From NCBI RefSeq assembly GCF_000282195.1, contig NZ_AKJT01000005.1, positions 1 to 64,000 of the forward strand: a DNA stretch of 64,000 nt, given 5' to 3'. The position numbers and the translations under genes were made by a program. This document shows, one piece after another, positions 25,568 to 36,730 of the stretch; position 1 is the first letter of the stretch, and each line of letters starts with the position of its first letter. The stretch is from Pseudomonas sp. GM18. Its GTDB lineage: Bacteria > Pseudomonadota > Gammaproteobacteria > Pseudomonadales > Pseudomonadaceae. The notes under the pieces are model-generated. The model was given only the letters and a program-made list of their open reading frames with translations. It did no database searches and was not told where the DNA came from.

Positions 25568-27187
25568 CTATTCCAGCAAGAGGTGGCGGGCGAGCCCTTC
25601 GATGTAGGTTTCATCCTGGCCGTTGGGGTGTGCTTCGAAGGCCAGGTGCAGGTATTCGTGGGTCAGGTCGAGGCGGTCTTGCAACGACAGCACGCCGCGC
25701 ACGTAGATGCGCTGACGTTCGCGGTCGACAAACGGACGACCGAAGGCCAGGCGGCAGACGGCGAAGGTGCTGACTTCGTTGTAGCCGACTTCGCTTTCGA
25801 GTCGTTGGCGCCAGCCACGGCGCTGGTTTTGCAGCCAGTCTTGCGCGGCGGGCAGCGCTTCGCAGGAGGCGACCGGGTTGTCCCAGCGACTGAGGCTGGC
25901 GCGCGGGTAGGCGTGCAGCAAAATGGCGTCGTAGCGTTGGCCGGCATTGGCTTGTTCGACGGCTTGCTGCCAGGAGAGTTTGTCTGGCCCCGGTTGGTCG
26001 GAGTGATAGGTGACGGCGGTGCCGGCGAGCACCAGGTCGCTGGTCCACGCGGCGATGTTGCGCGATTCAGTGGCGGCCGGACGTGGCGCAACGCGTTGAC
26101 GGCTGCTGCTGTCGTCGATGCTCAGACAATCGCCGTTGCGAGTGGCGTTTTGCAGCAGGTAGGTGCGGATCGCGACGGCCAGGGCTTTGGCCGCTTCGAC
26201 GGGCTCGGGCCTGGCTTCACGCTGCAGGACGCGGGCGACGTATTCTTCACGATCGAGGCGCGCGACGAGTTTATCTTTGAGCAAGAACAACTCGCCGTCG
26301 CTGTGGATATCGAGTTGATTGCCGTTGGCGAATTCGACGCGATAGTCGCCTTGCAAGGGGCCGGGCGCTATAACGCGGTCGCCCGCCAGCACACGTTTCA
26401 GCGGATAACGCGCAAACAGACCGACCTCAACGCACTTGCCCGCCTCCGCTGGCCACGACGAGGGCAGCACTGTCGCCAGCGACTGCCCATATGTGCGCAA
26501 GACCATCTGACTGGTGCCGCGTCCACCGGCCCAGATCGGCGTGCCGTCCGCCGTCCAGCCCGCGAATCCGCCCTGACGCGACGAAGGATCCTGCTCCCCC
26601 AGCCAGCTCCAGGTTTTCACCCGCAACCGACCACCGAGTTCGCCCACGACATTGCCGTCAGCCGCATTGAGCACTACATCGAGCAACACCCTTCGCGCCT
26701 GATCCTGCGCCGGCATCACGGCCAACACCTTCAACAACTCCGCCACCGGTACGCGGGTCTGCGGTTGCAACGACGGCAAATCCAGCAACCACTTTGGCGC
26801 TTGTCTGGCCTGCCAATACGCACGCCAATCAGCGTCGGCAATGCCCAACCGCGCAGGCTCGAAATACAACCCGCAAGACTTCACTAACGCCTGATCGCGC
26901 CCGATCGTGCCGCCCGCCGTGCAGCAATAAACTTCTTCCTTCGATTGCCCGCGACACTCATAAGCCGGCTCACGCGCGCCGGTGTCCACCAGCCAGCCGT
27001 AGACAAACAACTTCCACAGGCTGCCCAACGGCGTCTGCACATCGGCAGGTAATGGCTCACGCGAGATCACCTGAGTCCGGTTCAACGCAAGCAATTCGCC
27101 CTTGAAGCCCAGGCGCAACGGCTCGTCCTGCGCTGTCGCCAGCGCAGGGATCAAACACAGCAACCACCAGACCAGACGCCGGGTCAT
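25568..27187 (-). CDS. magE: DUF2300 protein, MagE-like (YfaQ family)
   Basis: The 539-residue protein has a signal peptide (LVWWLLCLIPALATAQ). Two features stand out. Around residues 335-390, LDREEYVARVLQREA followed by AAKALAVAIRTYLL resembles SpoIID, a peptidoglycan-processing domain. At the very C-terminus THEYLHLAF contains a HExxH zinc-peptidase motif with ETYIEGLARHLL behind it. Neither activity has been shown, as far as I know. It lies one base downstream of magD, so it is translated with it. Its partner genes suggest a role at the cell wall together with the macroglobulin. Confidence 0.82.
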   Translation of the reverse strand: MTRRLVWWLLCLIPALATAQDEPLRLGFKGELLALNRTQVISREPLPADVQTPLGSLWKLFVYGWLVDTGAREPAYECRGQSKEEVYCCTAGGTIGRDQALVKSCGLYFEPARLGIADADWRAYWQARQAPKWLLDLPSLQPQTRVPVAELLKVLAVMPAQDQARRVLLDVVLNAADGNVVGELGGRLRVKTWSWLGEQDPSSRQGGFAGWTADGTPIWAGGRGTSQMVLRTYGQSLATVLPSSWPAEAGKCVEVGLFARYPLKRVLAGDRVIAPGPLQGDYRVEFANGNQLDIHSDGELFLLKDKLVARLDREEYVARVLQREARPEPVEAAKALAVAIRTYLLQNATRNGDCLSIDDSSSRQRVAPRPAATESRNIAAWTSDLVLAGTAVTYHSDQPGPDKLSWQQAVEQANAGQRYDAILLHAYPRASLSRWDNPVASCEALPAAQDWLQNQRRGWRQRLESEVGYNEVSTFAVCRLAFGRPFVDRERQRIYVRGVLSLQDRLDLTHEYLHLAFEAHPNGQDETYIEGLARHLLLE

Positions 27188-27188
27188 G

Positions 27189-30100
27189 TCAGTTGACCGT
27201 GACCTGACCGAGCGCCGGCTTCTGTTCCTGAGCCTGATGCTGTGGCGCGTAGACCTGCGTGAAGCGCACCGGTGGCAGGTTGAACTGGCCTTTTTGCGAG
27301 AAGCGCACCAGATGACGCAGGCGCAACTCGCCGCTCAGCGCATCCACTGGCACCGCATACGCCATTTGCCCCGGCTCGAAACGGGCCTTCTCCAGCGCCG
27401 TCGGTTCGGTGCCGGCCTTGCCCATCAGCTTGATGCCCCACGTGGTGCGCTCGACGTCCGCACCCGGTGGCAGTGGCACTTCGAGCATGCCGTAGCGCAG
27501 CGGTTTCGCGGCTTTGCTGGTGATGATCACTTCGTCCAGATACAGGCTATCGCTGGACAACGGCTTGGTGCCAACCGCTTCCAGTTTGAATTCGAACGCT
27601 TCATCACCCGGCACCAGACGCGACAGGCGACGGGTGATGGTCACAGCCATCGGATCAACCGCGGGTTGCTTGGTCTGGAAGCTCAACATGGCGCGCAGCG
27701 GGCGCTCTTGCGTCCCGGTCAGCGACAACACCGCCGGCACAGGCGAAGGGCCCTGCCACGTCCAATACATCTCACCGGTATCACCATAACGTTTCTTCCA
27801 GCCCTCACCCGGTGCCAGTGCGATGGTCGGAGAGGCCTGCTCGATGCTGCGTTGCAACCAGGTCAACGCCAAGGCGCGTTCCAGGGTCGATTGCTGTGGC
27901 AACAGGCGTTGCAACAACGCTTGTGCATGCGCCTGATCGAAAGCTTGCAGCGACAGGTTCAGGGCTTCGACAAACGGTTGAGCGCTGGCGGCCACTTGCT
28001 GTTGTGCAGCGTCCACTTGACGGCTGAACGCCGGGGGCAGATTGACCTTGGCCTGACGCGCCAAAGACGCAGTCAGCACCCGAGCACTGGCCAGCCCCAA
28101 GGCCGAATCCGGATCGTTCATCACCAGGCTCTCTGCGCCATCGTCCATGACGCTCGCCGCATTGCCTTCGCCGGCTTTCACCAGGTCGTCGATCAAACCG
28201 CTGAGCAGCGTGTTCACCGGCAATTGCATCTGTTTGGCAAACGACAGAATCAACGCCCGCTGCAACAGCGGCGTGTTCTGCGCCTGTTTCGCGTACACCT
28301 CCAACACCCGCTGCCAGTGCTCCGGCGGCAGGCTCAGTTCCAGCACTTTGCTGGCGTGCCAGTCGGCGTAATAGGCGTAAGCGGTGAGGAACGCATCCGG
28401 CTCGCCGTCAAAGCCCCACCAGGTGAAGCTCGCCGACGGCCCGGCCATTTGCACCAGACGCAGGCGGCTGTTCTGCATGATCAAACGCAAGCGATCACGG
28501 ATCTGCGGGTTCGACGACAGCGTTGGATAGGCGATGCTCAGCGGCAGCAAACGACTGGCGGTTTGTTCGACGCCGCCGTACGGATAGCTCAACAGATCAT
28601 CAAGGGCCGAGCGGAACACTGCTTGCGGGCTGTCATCCAGGCGCAGGCGAATATCCGTGGCGTCCGTCGGCAAGGTCAGTGGCGTATCACCGCTGGCCAC
28701 GTCCAGGCTTTGGCTTTGAGTCACCTGCCAGCCTTCACCGGTCGCGGTCAGGCGCACGGCCAAGGCGTCAGCGGTTTTGCCGTCCTGCACCAGCTCGGCG
28801 GTCCACTCGCCATTGGCCAAGGTGAACGCCGGCAATGTGATGTAGTTGACGCCGTTGTTCAGTGTGACCGGCACACGTTGCTCGGCACCTGCGTAATGAA
28901 TCACCAGCTCAGCCTTGACCGGTTTCTCGGCCTGACTGAAAGCGAACACGCCAAGATCCGGTTTGTCGCCGTTGCGGAATTTGGTCGGGCCACTCCACTT
29001 CAGGTACAACGGTTTTTCCGAGCGCACGAATTGCTTCTTCTGCCCGACCTGGCCGTCATCGGCGATGGCGCGGGCGGTAATGCGCCAGCGGGTCAAGGAG
29101 TCCGGCATCTTGAAGGTGAAACGGGTTTTGCCGTTGGCGTCGGTGATCAATTCCGGCTGCCACGCGGCGGTGTCGACGTCTTCGCGACGCGGCCGCTCCA
29201 GCACTTTCACCCCACGCTCGCTGCGGTTGGCTTTGCCCGGTGCACCCGGGCTGCCCGGCAGTGCCACGTCGTAGCTGATGAACGACAAACTGGCGCTGGT
29301 GCGCACGTTGTTGCGGCGTGGATGGTAGAAAAACTGGTCGATGGTCGGTGCCACTTCCGGTTGCAGTGCGTAGATCATTTCGTCGACCACGCTGACCGTC
29401 AGGTGCGCCGGAATCGGCTTGCCGGCGAACTGCGTGGTCAGGTCCACGGACACGGTATCGCCGGGCTGATACGCCTCTTTATCGGTGACGATGGCCACGT
29501 CGATCTGCGGCGCGACAACTTTGATGCCCGCGTTCTGGAAGCTGTATTGGCCACCCTTGGTGTAAAGAACCGAGAACGTCAGGTTCGGCGCAAAGTTGTC
29601 CTTCACCGCGATGCGCGCGCGGTATTGGGTGTCGCTGAGTTTTTCCATCTTCAGCCAGTCGCCGCCCTTGGACAGCAACGCCGTGGCCTCGACCTTGTCA
29701 CGCTCGAGCGACAACAACGCATCGCTGACCGGCTCGGGGAAAGTGATCAACGCGAGGGCTTCGTCGCCGGCCTTGTACTCGGGTTTGTCGAGGACGATTT
29801 CCACCGTGCCGGGCACGGCTTTGACGCCATCGCCAGTGACCGAATGGCCGGTCGCGCCAAGCACCCGACCATGATCATCCTTCAGCGTCAGGTTGTAAGT
29901 GCCCGGACGATCGAAAGCCAGGCTGAAGCCTTTATCTTTTGCGGTGAGTTTGCCTTCGCCAGTGGTCTGATCCTCGAGCCGCACCCAGTTGTAGCTGCTC
30001 GGGCTGACCGCTTTGCTCTGCTCGCTGCCACCTTCGTTGGCATAGCTGAAGGCAACCTTGTCGCCCACCGCGCTGAACCGTTGCGGCGCGCTCAGGCGGA

Positions 30101-31763
30101 AACTGGCGGCACCACGGTCGATGAGGATTTCCTTGGTGGTCTTGACCCGATACGCCGCGCCATCGCTGGCGAACACGGTGAGCATGTAGCGGCTCGGTTT
30201 CTCGGCGGCGGGCAAATCGAGGCTCGCGTTGCCCTTGGCGTCGGTGGTCAGTTCGGCGCTGGTCAGCTCCACCGGGAATTGCCCGAGGTATTGCAGCTCG
30301 TTGTCGACCATCGACAGTTGTTGGGCGCGCAGGCTCAGGCTCAACTTGGCGTTGGCCACCGGTTTACCGTCCGGGTACAACAACACCAGACTGCCTTTGA
30401 CCGGTTCGCCGGTGCGGTAATCCTGCTTGGCCAGGTTCAGGGAAATCTCGAAGTGCGGCTTGATGTATTCGGCGACGCGGAAGGCGCTGCTGTAGGCCTG
30501 ATCCTTGTAGCTGAAACGCAGCTCATAACCGCCCGCCACCGCATTGTCCGGCAACTGGAAACGGCCCTGAGTACCGGCCTTGGAATCGAGTTTCAGCGCC
30601 AACGATTGCAGCGCCGTGCCGGTGGCATCGAGCACCGTCACATTGACGTCGGCAGCGGTCGGCGCCACGGAATCCCGGGCATTCTTGAACTCGCGGCCGA
30701 CGATTTTCAGCGACACCCAATCACCCGGCCGGTACAGCGGCCGATCGGTAAACGCATAGAGTTTGGTGTCGTAGATTTCGCTGTCGTAGTAGAAGTTCTC
30801 GGAGACGAACACCCCGCCCTCTTCGTCCTCGCCGATCACGAACGAACGCTCCGGGCTGACGTGTTTCAGGCGCAGCAAACCATCAGCGTCAGTAGCGCCA
30901 CTGCTCATCACGCCCAGGCCGTCGGTCCACAGCACATTGACCTTGGGCACCGAGCTGCCTTCGTGTTTGCGCGCGGCCCACACCAACAGTTCATCACCAG
31001 CAATCTTGCTCACGGCCACGGTGTTGGAGACGAACACCATGGTGGTCGCGCGGTACTTGCCGATCAGCGCTTCCACCAGATACAAGCCCGGTTTCAGATT
31101 GCCCAACGGGATGTAAACGTTGCCCGGCGCGACGCTGACGAACTCGCTGGAAGAACCGATCAGCTTCACGCCTTCAGGCGGCTGGATCGGTTTGGCTTGC
31201 CATAGCGGATAACGGAATTGACTGACCACCGGCAGGCCCGGAATCAAGGCGAATTGTGGCTGTGCGTCGTAGGGCGTTGGCGCGGCAATCGCGGTGCCCA
31301 TCTTCAGTTCCGGCACTTCCTCGGTGACTTGTTGGCGCGACTCGTAGGAAAACGCCCGCTGCATCACCCGACGGGATTTGCGGTACCAGTTGTCCCACAG
31401 GTACGCGAGGGTGTTCGACAGGCCTTCGCCCTTGAACTGGCCGTCGCTGACCACCCGATGCAGGTTCTTCTGGCGCTTGAGGAAATCCAGCGGCTTGTCG
31501 ATGCGATACACCCGAATGTCGGCGCCACCGTAAGGCTCCATGCGGAACCGGCGATAGTCACGACCCGGTGCTTCGAGACGCACCATCGCCTGTTCGTCGC
31601 TGGCGAAACTGCTGTCGGCCAACAGGAAAAAACTTTCACCGGCCACCGGCGTATAGCCGCTCGGTTCGACGGTGTCTTCAGCGTTGACCGTGGCCAGCGG
31701 TATGAACAGGGCCAGCAACAAAGGCAGTTTTGAGCAAATGCGCAGCATGCGGGCACCGATCAT
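27189..31763 (-). CDS. magD: Periplasmic alpha-2-macroglobulin, MagD/YfaS type
   Basis: The 1524-residue protein has a signal peptide ([20 protein letters not shown], cut before AED) and no lipobox. It has the repeated macroglobulin beta-domains and an alpha-alpha toroid in the last third. Where thioester macroglobulins have CxEQ, this protein reads [10 protein letters not shown], so it lacks the thioester cysteine. That marks the YfaS/MagD branch rather than YfhM. These proteins trap foreign proteases in the periplasm. The start at 31763 overlaps the magC stop (ATGA); a longer reading frame upstream lies inside magC and is not used. Confidence 0.92.
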   Translation of the reverse strand: MIGARMLRICSKLPLLLALFIPLATVNAEDTVEPSGYTPVAGESFFLLADSSFASDEQAMVRLEAPGRDYRRFRMEPYGGADIRVYRIDKPLDFLKRQKNLHRVVSDGQFKGEGLSNTLAYLWDNWYRKSRRVMQRAFSYESRQQVTEEVPELKMGTAIAAPTPYDAQPQFALIPGLPVVSQFRYPLWQAKPIQPPEGVKLIGSSSEFVSVAPGNVYIPLGNLKPGLYLVEALIGKYRATTMVFVSNTVAVSKIAGDELLVWAARKHEGSSVPKVNVLWTDGLGVMSSGATDADGLLRLKHVSPERSFVIGEDEEGGVFVSENFYYDSEIYDTKLYAFTDRPLYRPGDWVSLKIVGREFKNARDSVAPTAADVNVTVLDATGTALQSLALKLDSKAGTQGRFQLPDNAVAGGYELRFSYKDQAYSSAFRVAEYIKPHFEISLNLAKQDYRTGEPVKGSLVLLYPDGKPVANAKLSLSLRAQQLSMVDNELQYLGQFPVELTSAELTTDAKGNASLDLPAAEKPSRYMLTVFASDGAAYRVKTTKEILIDRGAASFRLSAPQRFSAVGDKVAFSYANEGGSEQSKAVSPSSYNWVRLEDQTTGEGKLTAKDKGFSLAFDRPGTYNLTLKDDHGRVLGATGHSVTGDGVKAVPGTVEIVLDKPEYKAGDEALALITFPEPVSDALLSLERDKVEATALLSKGGDWLKMEKLSDTQYRARIAVKDNFAPNLTFSVLYTKGGQYSFQNAGIKVVAPQIDVAIVTDKEAYQPGDTVSVDLTTQFAGKPIPAHLTVSVVDEMIYALQPEVAPTIDQFFYHPRRNNVRTSASLSFISYDVALPGSPGAPGKANRSERGVKVLERPRREDVDTAAWQPELITDANGKTRFTFKMPDSLTRWRITARAIADDGQVGQKKQFVRSEKPLYLKWSGPTKFRNGDKPDLGVFAFSQAEKPVKAELVIHYAGAEQRVPVTLNNGVNYITLPAFTLANGEWTAELVQDGKTADALAVRLTATGEGWQVTQSQSLDVASGDTPLTLPTDATDIRLRLDDSPQAVFRSALDDLLSYPYGGVEQTASRLLPLSIAYPTLSSNPQIRDRLRLIMQNSRLRLVQMAGPSASFTWWGFDGEPDAFLTAYAYYADWHASKVLELSLPPEHWQRVLEVYAKQAQNTPLLQRALILSFAKQMQLPVNTLLSGLIDDLVKAGEGNAASVMDDGAESLVMNDPDSALGLASARVLTASLARQAKVNLPPAFSRQVDAAQQQVAASAQPFVEALNLSLQAFDQAHAQALLQRLLPQQSTLERALALTWLQRSIEQASPTIALAPGEGWKKRYGDTGEMYWTWQGPSPVPAVLSLTGTQERPLRAMLSFQTKQPAVDPMAVTITRRLSRLVPGDEAFEFKLEAVGTKPLSSDSLYLDEVIITSKAAKPLRYGMLEVPLPPGADVERTTWGIKLMGKAGTEPTALEKARFEPGQMAYAVPVDALSGELRLRHLVRFSQKGQFNLPPVRFTQVYAPQHQAQEQKPALGQVTVN

Positions 31764-32398
31764 TGGGAGAGAAAGTTCAGTCGATAGACGCCGATGAAGT
31801 TGGGGTTGGCTGCGTCGGGTATCCATCGGGTGTCCTTCCATGTCATGAGTTGCTGCAGGCTTGCGGAGCGCATGCCGTTGTCGGTGGGGGTAGTGGTGCC
31901 GGTGTGATAGGCAATGAAGCGGCCCATCCAGATCATCAGGTGCTGGTCGTCGCCCTGATCGAAAAACATCAAATCGCCGGGCCGGGCCAGGGCCAGATCA
32001 CGGCCGACCAGATGGCTGTTGAACTGAATCAGTTTGATTGCGTTGACGTAAGGCCCGACCTTGCCGCCGCCCTGCTGCCATTGCTGGGCGAGGCCGCGTT
32101 GGGCGTCACTCAGTTGCAGCTCCGGCGGTAGGTAGCGGTTGGACAGGCCATTGCTGCGCAGCCATTTGTCGTCATGGACTTTCAGCGCTTCGTTGGCGGC
32201 AAATCGCACCAGCCCGGCGCAGTCCTGCTGATACCAGCGCGGGCTCGGGCCTTGGGTCAGTTGTTCCTGAGCGATGCGCACGAACCAGGCGCGGAATACC
32301 TGGGATTGCTGCGGGTCGAGCGCTGCGGCTTCGCTGGCGAATGTGCGCGTCCCCAGCAGCAACGCCAGCAGACCGAGGCCTCGGATGAGTGCGGTCAC
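31760..32398 (-). CDS. magC: DUF1175 protein, MagC-like (YfaT family)
   Basis: The 212-residue protein matches the DUF1175 family found beside YfaS macroglobulins. The segment [16 protein letters not shown] followed later by [19 protein letters not shown] recalls NlpC/P60-like cysteine hydrolases (Cys, then His in a DQHLMIWMG strand), so a peptidase or amidase role is possible. The GTG start at 32398 overlaps the magB stop by 4 bp and gives a clean signal peptide ([17 protein letters not shown]). It is coupled to magD by ATGA. Confidence 0.8.
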   Translation of the reverse strand: MTALIRGLGLLALLLGTRTFASEAAALDPQQSQVFRAWFVRIAQEQLTQGPSPRWYQQDCAGLVRFAANEALKVHDDKWLRSNGLSNRYLPPELQLSDAQRGLAQQWQQGGGKVGPYVNAIKLIQFNSHLVGRDLALARPGDLMFFDQGDDQHLMIWMGRFIAYHTGTTTPTDNGMRSASLQQLMTWKDTRWIPDAANPNFIGVYRLNFLSQ

Positions 32399-34128
32399 AG
32401 GGCTTTCCACTCCAGCGGCAGCCATTGCCAATGACCGTCGGGCTCGCTGCCTTTGGGCAGGGTCAGGGCGTATTTGCCATAGCCACCGAGGGTGCGCAGT
32501 TTCGGGATCAGGTAGGTTTGCGCGGCGTTGTAGAACACCGGTTCCATGTCCTGCGGCAGGCTGTCGAGGGTTTCCTGTTGCATCAGTTGCGCCATGGAAT
32601 CCGGGCCGAAATAGATCGGCATCAGCAGGTCTTTCGGCAACACATCAGCCAGCGGCGGGAAGCGTTTGTCGAGGGTGCCCAGCGCTTTGTCGACGAGTTT
32701 GTCGTCGAGGGAGAACAACAGCGTCGAACCGTGGCGCGCGAGACTTACGCGCATGAAAGCTTTGCCGGTGATCGCGTCTGGTTGCTCGGCATCCTTGGCC
32801 TTGTAGGGACCGAAGTTGGAGCTGACCTGGCGCTGCCACTGATGGGTTTTACCGTCCTGTTTCTCGACCACCGGGAATGCGTGATCGGCGACATTGCCTT
32901 CGTAGGCGCCGACCATCGAGCCGAACAGGTTGCCCAAGTCACCGTCAAGTTTGGCGCCGTCATCGTCACTCAGGCTGGCCACCAGCAGCGGCGTGTACAG
33001 CCGCGAGTCGGCGTACCAGCACAGACCAGCGGCACCGGCCATGTGTTCGGTCAGGGCCTGGGCCACGGACTCTTCAGCGCCAAGTTTCACCAGCAGCGGT
33101 TTCTGTTGTTCGGCGGCCAGCGGCAAGGCCACGCAAGCGCTAGCGCCCATCGGCATGGCTTGCCAGATCGGTTTGAAATCGAAATCAGGCTGGTTGTCCA
33201 GTTCGTCCATGGCGAGGAAGCTGTGCCAGCCCTTGTCGTCCATGTCGAAACGCAGACCGGCGAAGTTCGGGATGAAGCGCTGGTAACCCATGGCCAATAC
33301 GCTGGAATTGACCGAGAGGCGTTGTTTTACCTCGGGCGCACGCGGCGGCAGGCCGAAGGCTTCAGGGAACAGTTTGTCGCCGTTGAGCAAGGCGGCGATC
33401 GCCTTGGTCGAAACGCCGCCGGTTTCCTCCAAAGCACCGTTCTCCGGTTCGTAGAGTTTGGCCGGATTGGACAGCACCACCAATTTGTCGCCATGGGAAG
33501 CGAACACCAACGACTTGCTGGCGTTGTAGTTGAGCTGATAGAGGGTGACGGCGTCGGCACCGACTTTCACTTCGCCGAGCTTGCTCAGTTGCGAATCATC
33601 CAGCGCCACTTTCGCCAGCGGCTCCAGCACCTTGGCCAGCCCGCCGCGATCCATCACCAACAGGAAATCCTTGAGGCGCCCATCCGCCCCGCGCCACAGC
33701 GCCACATCCGCTGGTTGGTCGAAGAGCTGTTCGATCAGGCTGTCCTGCAGCTTCAGGTCATGCTCGTAAATGATCCGCCGCAGGCTGCCTATCAAACCCA
33801 GGCGATCGGCGTGGGCTTCGTAATAGAAGACGAAATCTTCGGTCAGGGTTTCCTTGAGGAACGGCACGGCCAGCAGATCCTTGGGCAACTGGCTCAGGGA
33901 ATGGGTTTCGAGCAGACCGTCCGGGCGGCTCATGCCCAGTTTGTCACTGGCCAACTGCGCAGGCGGAGCCTTGGGTTTGTGCAGGAACCACCCCAAGCCG
34001 CCCGCCACGCCTGCCACCAGGCATAGCCCGATGACCAGCGCCGGCCAACGGCAGGAAGTGTTGGCAGCAGGTGCGGCGGCCGGGGAAGCGGCTGGTGGAA
34101 TCGTGTTATCACTCATGTTCACGCTCAT
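32395..34128 (-). CDS. magB: DUF2138 membrane-anchored protein, MagB-like (YfaA family)
   Basis: The 577-residue protein has one N-terminal membrane segment ([20 protein letters not shown], about residues 30-50) and a large periplasmic part of the DUF2138 family. No catalytic motif was seen. The start is uncertain: ATG at 34128, GTG at 34134 and ATG at 34116 are in frame, and none has a strong ribosome site. Its end overlaps the magC start. In the mag cluster it could be the inner-membrane anchor of the macroglobulin complex; that is inference. Confidence 0.8.
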   Translation of the reverse strand: MSVNMSDNTIPPAASPAAAPAANTSCRWPALVIGLCLVAGVAGGLGWFLHKPKAPPAQLASDKLGMSRPDGLLETHSLSQLPKDLLAVPFLKETLTEDFVFYYEAHADRLGLIGSLRRIIYEHDLKLQDSLIEQLFDQPADVALWRGADGRLKDFLLVMDRGGLAKVLEPLAKVALDDSQLSKLGEVKVGADAVTLYQLNYNASKSLVFASHGDKLVVLSNPAKLYEPENGALEETGGVSTKAIAALLNGDKLFPEAFGLPPRAPEVKQRLSVNSSVLAMGYQRFIPNFAGLRFDMDDKGWHSFLAMDELDNQPDFDFKPIWQAMPMGASACVALPLAAEQQKPLLVKLGAEESVAQALTEHMAGAAGLCWYADSRLYTPLLVASLSDDDGAKLDGDLGNLFGSMVGAYEGNVADHAFPVVEKQDGKTHQWQRQVSSNFGPYKAKDAEQPDAITGKAFMRVSLARHGSTLLFSLDDKLVDKALGTLDKRFPPLADVLPKDLLMPIYFGPDSMAQLMQQETLDSLPQDMEPVFYNAAQTYLIPKLRTLGGYGKYALTLPKGSEPDGHWQWLPLEWKAL

Positions 34129-34164
34129 TTTCACAAGGCTGAATTCAACCGTGGTGCGGGATGT

Positions 34165-34956
34165 TTAATAGTTGAAAGTCTTGACCAGCAGCAGGTCGCC
34201 GATCGCCCGCAAGGGCACGATGAACGTCTCGCGTTTTTCGTCGACGGTGTTTTCATTGAGCACCAGATTGATTTGCGAGGTGATCACCTCGTTCTGGTTG
34301 CTGGTCTCATCGAAGTTATAGCCGCCGCTGCCGTAGTTGCCCCAATAGTTCACGTAAACCAGATAGGTGCCGTGCATCGGCGCGGTCATGGTGAACATTT
34401 CCGGGCCGGGGCCATCGACCCCGTCCGGGTCCAGGCCGCCGCCATTGCTCATTGCCGGGCGAGCCCAGAACGCATGCTGGCCGTCGGGGGTAATGATGTG
34501 CAGGTCGAGTTCGGCCTTGGGGTCGTCCCAGCCCAGCACCACGCGAATCCGCGCCGGGGTGCGCAGGTCGTTGGCTTCATAGAATTGAACGCGCTTGAGC
34601 GACTGGCCCTCGGAACTGCGCACTTCGACGCTGTTGGAGCCGGCGCCGAACGCATACGGCCGGGCAAAACGCCCTTGGTCGTCGGTGTACAGATTCAGGG
34701 GATTGCCGTTGACCGCCAGGCTGTGGGGCGGGCGGAGCGTGCCGAGGGCCTTGAGCTGGCCTTCGATCATCGTGCGATTGCGCTGCACGCCCCGGTCAAT
34801 GGGCGGCGTGGGATAGGCGACGCGAGGGTTTTCACTACGGTCCAGCAGGCCGTGATAGCGCCAGCCACCCACCGGCTCCGATAACTCGGCCGAGGGCTCG
34901 GCCCGCGCAACCTGAGCGCAGACCAGCGTGATCAGCAATAAAGGAACCCAACGCAT
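34165..34956 (-). CDS. magA: DUF2135 periplasmic protein, MagA-like
   Basis: The 263-residue protein begins with a signal peptide (WVPLLLITLVCAQVARA) and ends in a DUF2135 domain with AELDLHIITPDGQHAFW and YLVYVNYWGNYG. It is a paralogue of magF at the other end of the cluster. The ATG at 34956 has GCAGGAGGCG upstream, a strong ribosome site that is also a GGA-type RsmA-binding sequence; in P. aeruginosa the mag genes are reported to be under Gac/Rsm control. It is the first gene of the operon; its promoter must lie in the 276 bp shared with the divergent fic gene. Confidence 0.85.
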   Translation of the reverse strand: MRWVPLLLITLVCAQVARAEPSAELSEPVGGWRYHGLLDRSENPRVAYPTPPIDRGVQRNRTMIEGQLKALGTLRPPHSLAVNGNPLNLYTDDQGRFARPYAFGAGSNSVEVRSSEGQSLKRVQFYEANDLRTPARIRVVLGWDDPKAELDLHIITPDGQHAFWARPAMSNGGGLDPDGVDGPGPEMFTMTAPMHGTYLVYVNYWGNYGSGGYNFDETSNQNEVITSQINLVLNENTVDEKRETFIVPLRAIGDLLLVKTFNY

Positions 34957-35147
34957 GTGACGCCTCCTGCCATGCATAACGAAACCCTGCGCCCGATCCT
35001 CGGCGCGTCACAGATCCAAAAACTGCGTTTCGTCAGAAAGACCCTGAATATAGGGTCGTTGAAGGCGCGAAGATTAGCCATTCGGCAGTTTTTTAACAAT
35101 CGGATACATCTATATTTGCGGTGGGAGTCACGGTGATTGTTGGGCGT

Positions 35148-35208
35148 GAGCCGAATAGCGATCTTATTCGGCTCATAAAGTGAGCCGAATAAGACTATTA
35201 TTCGGCTC
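35148..35208. promoter_or_regulatory. Four-copy operator array upstream of the second fic gene
   Basis: The 10-mer GAGCCGAATA occurs four times in alternating orientation: forward at 35148-35157 and 35182-35191, reverse (TATTCGGCTC) at 35165-35174 and 35199-35208. Start-to-start distance is exactly 17 bp each time. The last copy ends 24 bp before the fic start codon, so a bound protein would block the promoter or ribosome site. The array lies between divergent magA and fic genes. Confidence 0.85.
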
Positions 35209-35232
35209 ATTCACCTTGGAGCACCCGAGTTC

Positions 35233-36378
35233 ATGGCACCTCACTGGATCTGGCAACGGCCTGATTGGCCAAATTTCAACTGGCAAGCCGAGCGCCTGAC
35301 ACCGTTATTGCGTGAGTGCGTGCAAGCGCAAGGTCAGTTGATGGGCATGGCCAGTTCCGTGGGTAGCTCACTAAGCGCGCAGAACGAACTGGATGCGTTA
35401 TTGCAGAACATCGTGACGTCCTCGGCTATCGAGGGTGAACAGCTTAATGTCGGCTCCGTGCGCTCTTCACTGGCGCGACGGTTAGGTTTAAATCTGACCG
35501 ACAGCGATAAGGTGAGCCAACGCAGTGAGGGCCTGGCACAATTAATACTCGACGCCACGCAGCATTTTGCTGAACCACTGACGCTGCAACGACTGCTGGA
35601 TTGGCATGAGTGGCTATTTCCTGATCAAGACACAGACTTCGCCGCCCGGCCAATCCACGTTGGCGCGTTACGCGGCGATGAGCCCATGCAAGTGGTTTCG
35701 GGGCGACTCGACAGGCCAACCGTTCACTTTGAAGCGCCGCCTCGCCAAGGCCTTGAGCAGCAACTGGACACATTCCTCAGATGGTTTGAAGCCAGCCAGC
35801 GGCAGGATGGACTCGATCCATTGTTGCGGGCCGGTATTGCGCACTTCTGGTTCGTCACTTTGCACCCCTTCGACGACGGCAATGGCCGCCTCACACGAAC
35901 CATCACCGACCTGGCGCTGGCCCAGGGTGAGGCTCAGGCCATCCGCTTCTATGCCATGTCAGCGAGCATCCTGGAGGATCGCTCCGGCTACTATCGAGTA
36001 CTCGAAAGCAGTCAGAAAGCCACGCTGGATATCACCGATTGGCTGGAGTGGTTTCTGCGAACCCTGTTACGCAGCTTGCAGCAAGCCATGGCGCGGATCG
36101 AGTCGGTGCTGGGTAAGGCGCGGTTCTGGCAGGCGCATCGGGAATCCGAACTGTCGGCTGAACAGATCAAAGTGCTGAATCGCTTGCTTGATGGCGGAGA
36201 GCGCGGTTTCGAGGAGGGAATCAGCGCGGCTGAATACCAGGCAGTGGCGAAGGTTTCCAAAGCCACCGCGACCCGTCATCTGGCCGAACTGCTGAAGAAG
36301 GGCTGCCTGAAACGCCTGCCCGGTGGCGGGCGCAGTACTCGGTACCAGATCCTTCACCCTGAGGTTGAAGCATCCTGA
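35233..36378 (+). CDS. Fic family protein with C-terminal winged helix
   Basis: The 381-residue protein starts with a DUF4172-type N-terminal region (WIWQRPDWPNFNW). It carries an intact inhibitory motif, SSAIEGEQL (near residue 63), and a complete active site, HPFDDGNGRLTR. The C-terminal ~80 residues (VAKVSKATATRHLAELLKKG) are a winged helix-turn-helix. It therefore looks like an AMP-transferase that represses itself, with the operator array at 35148-35208 as the likely site. It is unrelated in detail to the Fic protein at 13426-14547. A GGAGCACCC segment precedes the ATG. Confidence 0.9.
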   Translation: MAPHWIWQRPDWPNFNWQAERLTPLLRECVQAQGQLMGMASSVGSSLSAQNELDALLQNIVTSSAIEGEQLNVGSVRSSLARRLGLNLTDSDKVSQRSEGLAQLILDATQHFAEPLTLQRLLDWHEWLFPDQDTDFAARPIHVGALRGDEPMQVVSGRLDRPTVHFEAPPRQGLEQQLDTFLRWFEASQRQDGLDPLLRAGIAHFWFVTLHPFDDGNGRLTRTITDLALAQGEAQAIRFYAMSASILEDRSGYYRVLESSQKATLDITDWLEWFLRTLLRSLQQAMARIESVLGKARFWQAHRESELSAEQIKVLNRLLDGGERGFEEGISAAEYQAVAKVSKATATRHLAELLKKGCLKRLPGGGRSTRYQILHPEVEAS

Positions 36379-36487
36379 GTCCGGTTTTTCCGACGCTGCG
36401 GCAGGGGTTTTCAGGCCCGCTCATTTGCCCATACCCCCCATGTCTGCTAGTGTCGCGCCGGTTTAACGTCAACCGGAAATAGCCGCC

Positions 36488-36730
36488 ATGGCCCGCAAAA
36501 AAGCTGCACTGGATTTCGAACAATCCCTCGCTGACCTGCAAACGCTGGTAGAGCGTCTGGAGAACGGCGAATTGTCGCTGGAAGACTCGCTGACCGCTTT
36601 CGAGCAGGGCATCGGGCTGACCCGTGATTGCCAGGCGGCGCTGGCCCAGGCCGAGCAGAAAGTTCAAGTGCTGCTCGAGCGTGACGGCGAGTTGGCCGAG
36701 GAACCCTTTGACGCGGATCAGCCAGAATGA
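36488..36730 (+). CDS. xseB: Exodeoxyribonuclease VII small subunit
   Basis: The 80-residue protein matches XseB in length and sequence ([20 protein letters not shown], the family hallmark). It is the small subunit of the nuclease that degrades single-stranded DNA; XseA is encoded elsewhere. The stop overlaps the ispA start (ATGA). The order xseB-ispA-dxs is conserved in gammaproteobacteria. Confidence 0.97.
   Translation: MARKKAALDFEQSLADLQTLVERLENGELSLEDSLTAFEQGIGLTRDCQAALAQAEQKVQVLLERDGELAEEPFDADQPE

Noticed and set aside
27102..31205. Very long open frame (1367 codons) on the plus strand, opposite magD
   Set aside because: magD on the other strand has a signal peptide, domain matches and operon links. 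The plus-strand frame has no domain, is rich in Arg, His and Gln, and is typical of the antisense of GC-rich coding DNA.
32389..34026. Long plus-strand open frame opposite magB
   Set aside because: It is antisense to magB, which fits the operon with overlapping starts and stops.
35148..35208. CRISPR-like repeat array
   Set aside because: The repeats are only 10 bp, alternate in orientation and have 7 bp spacers, which fits operator sites and not CRISPR.
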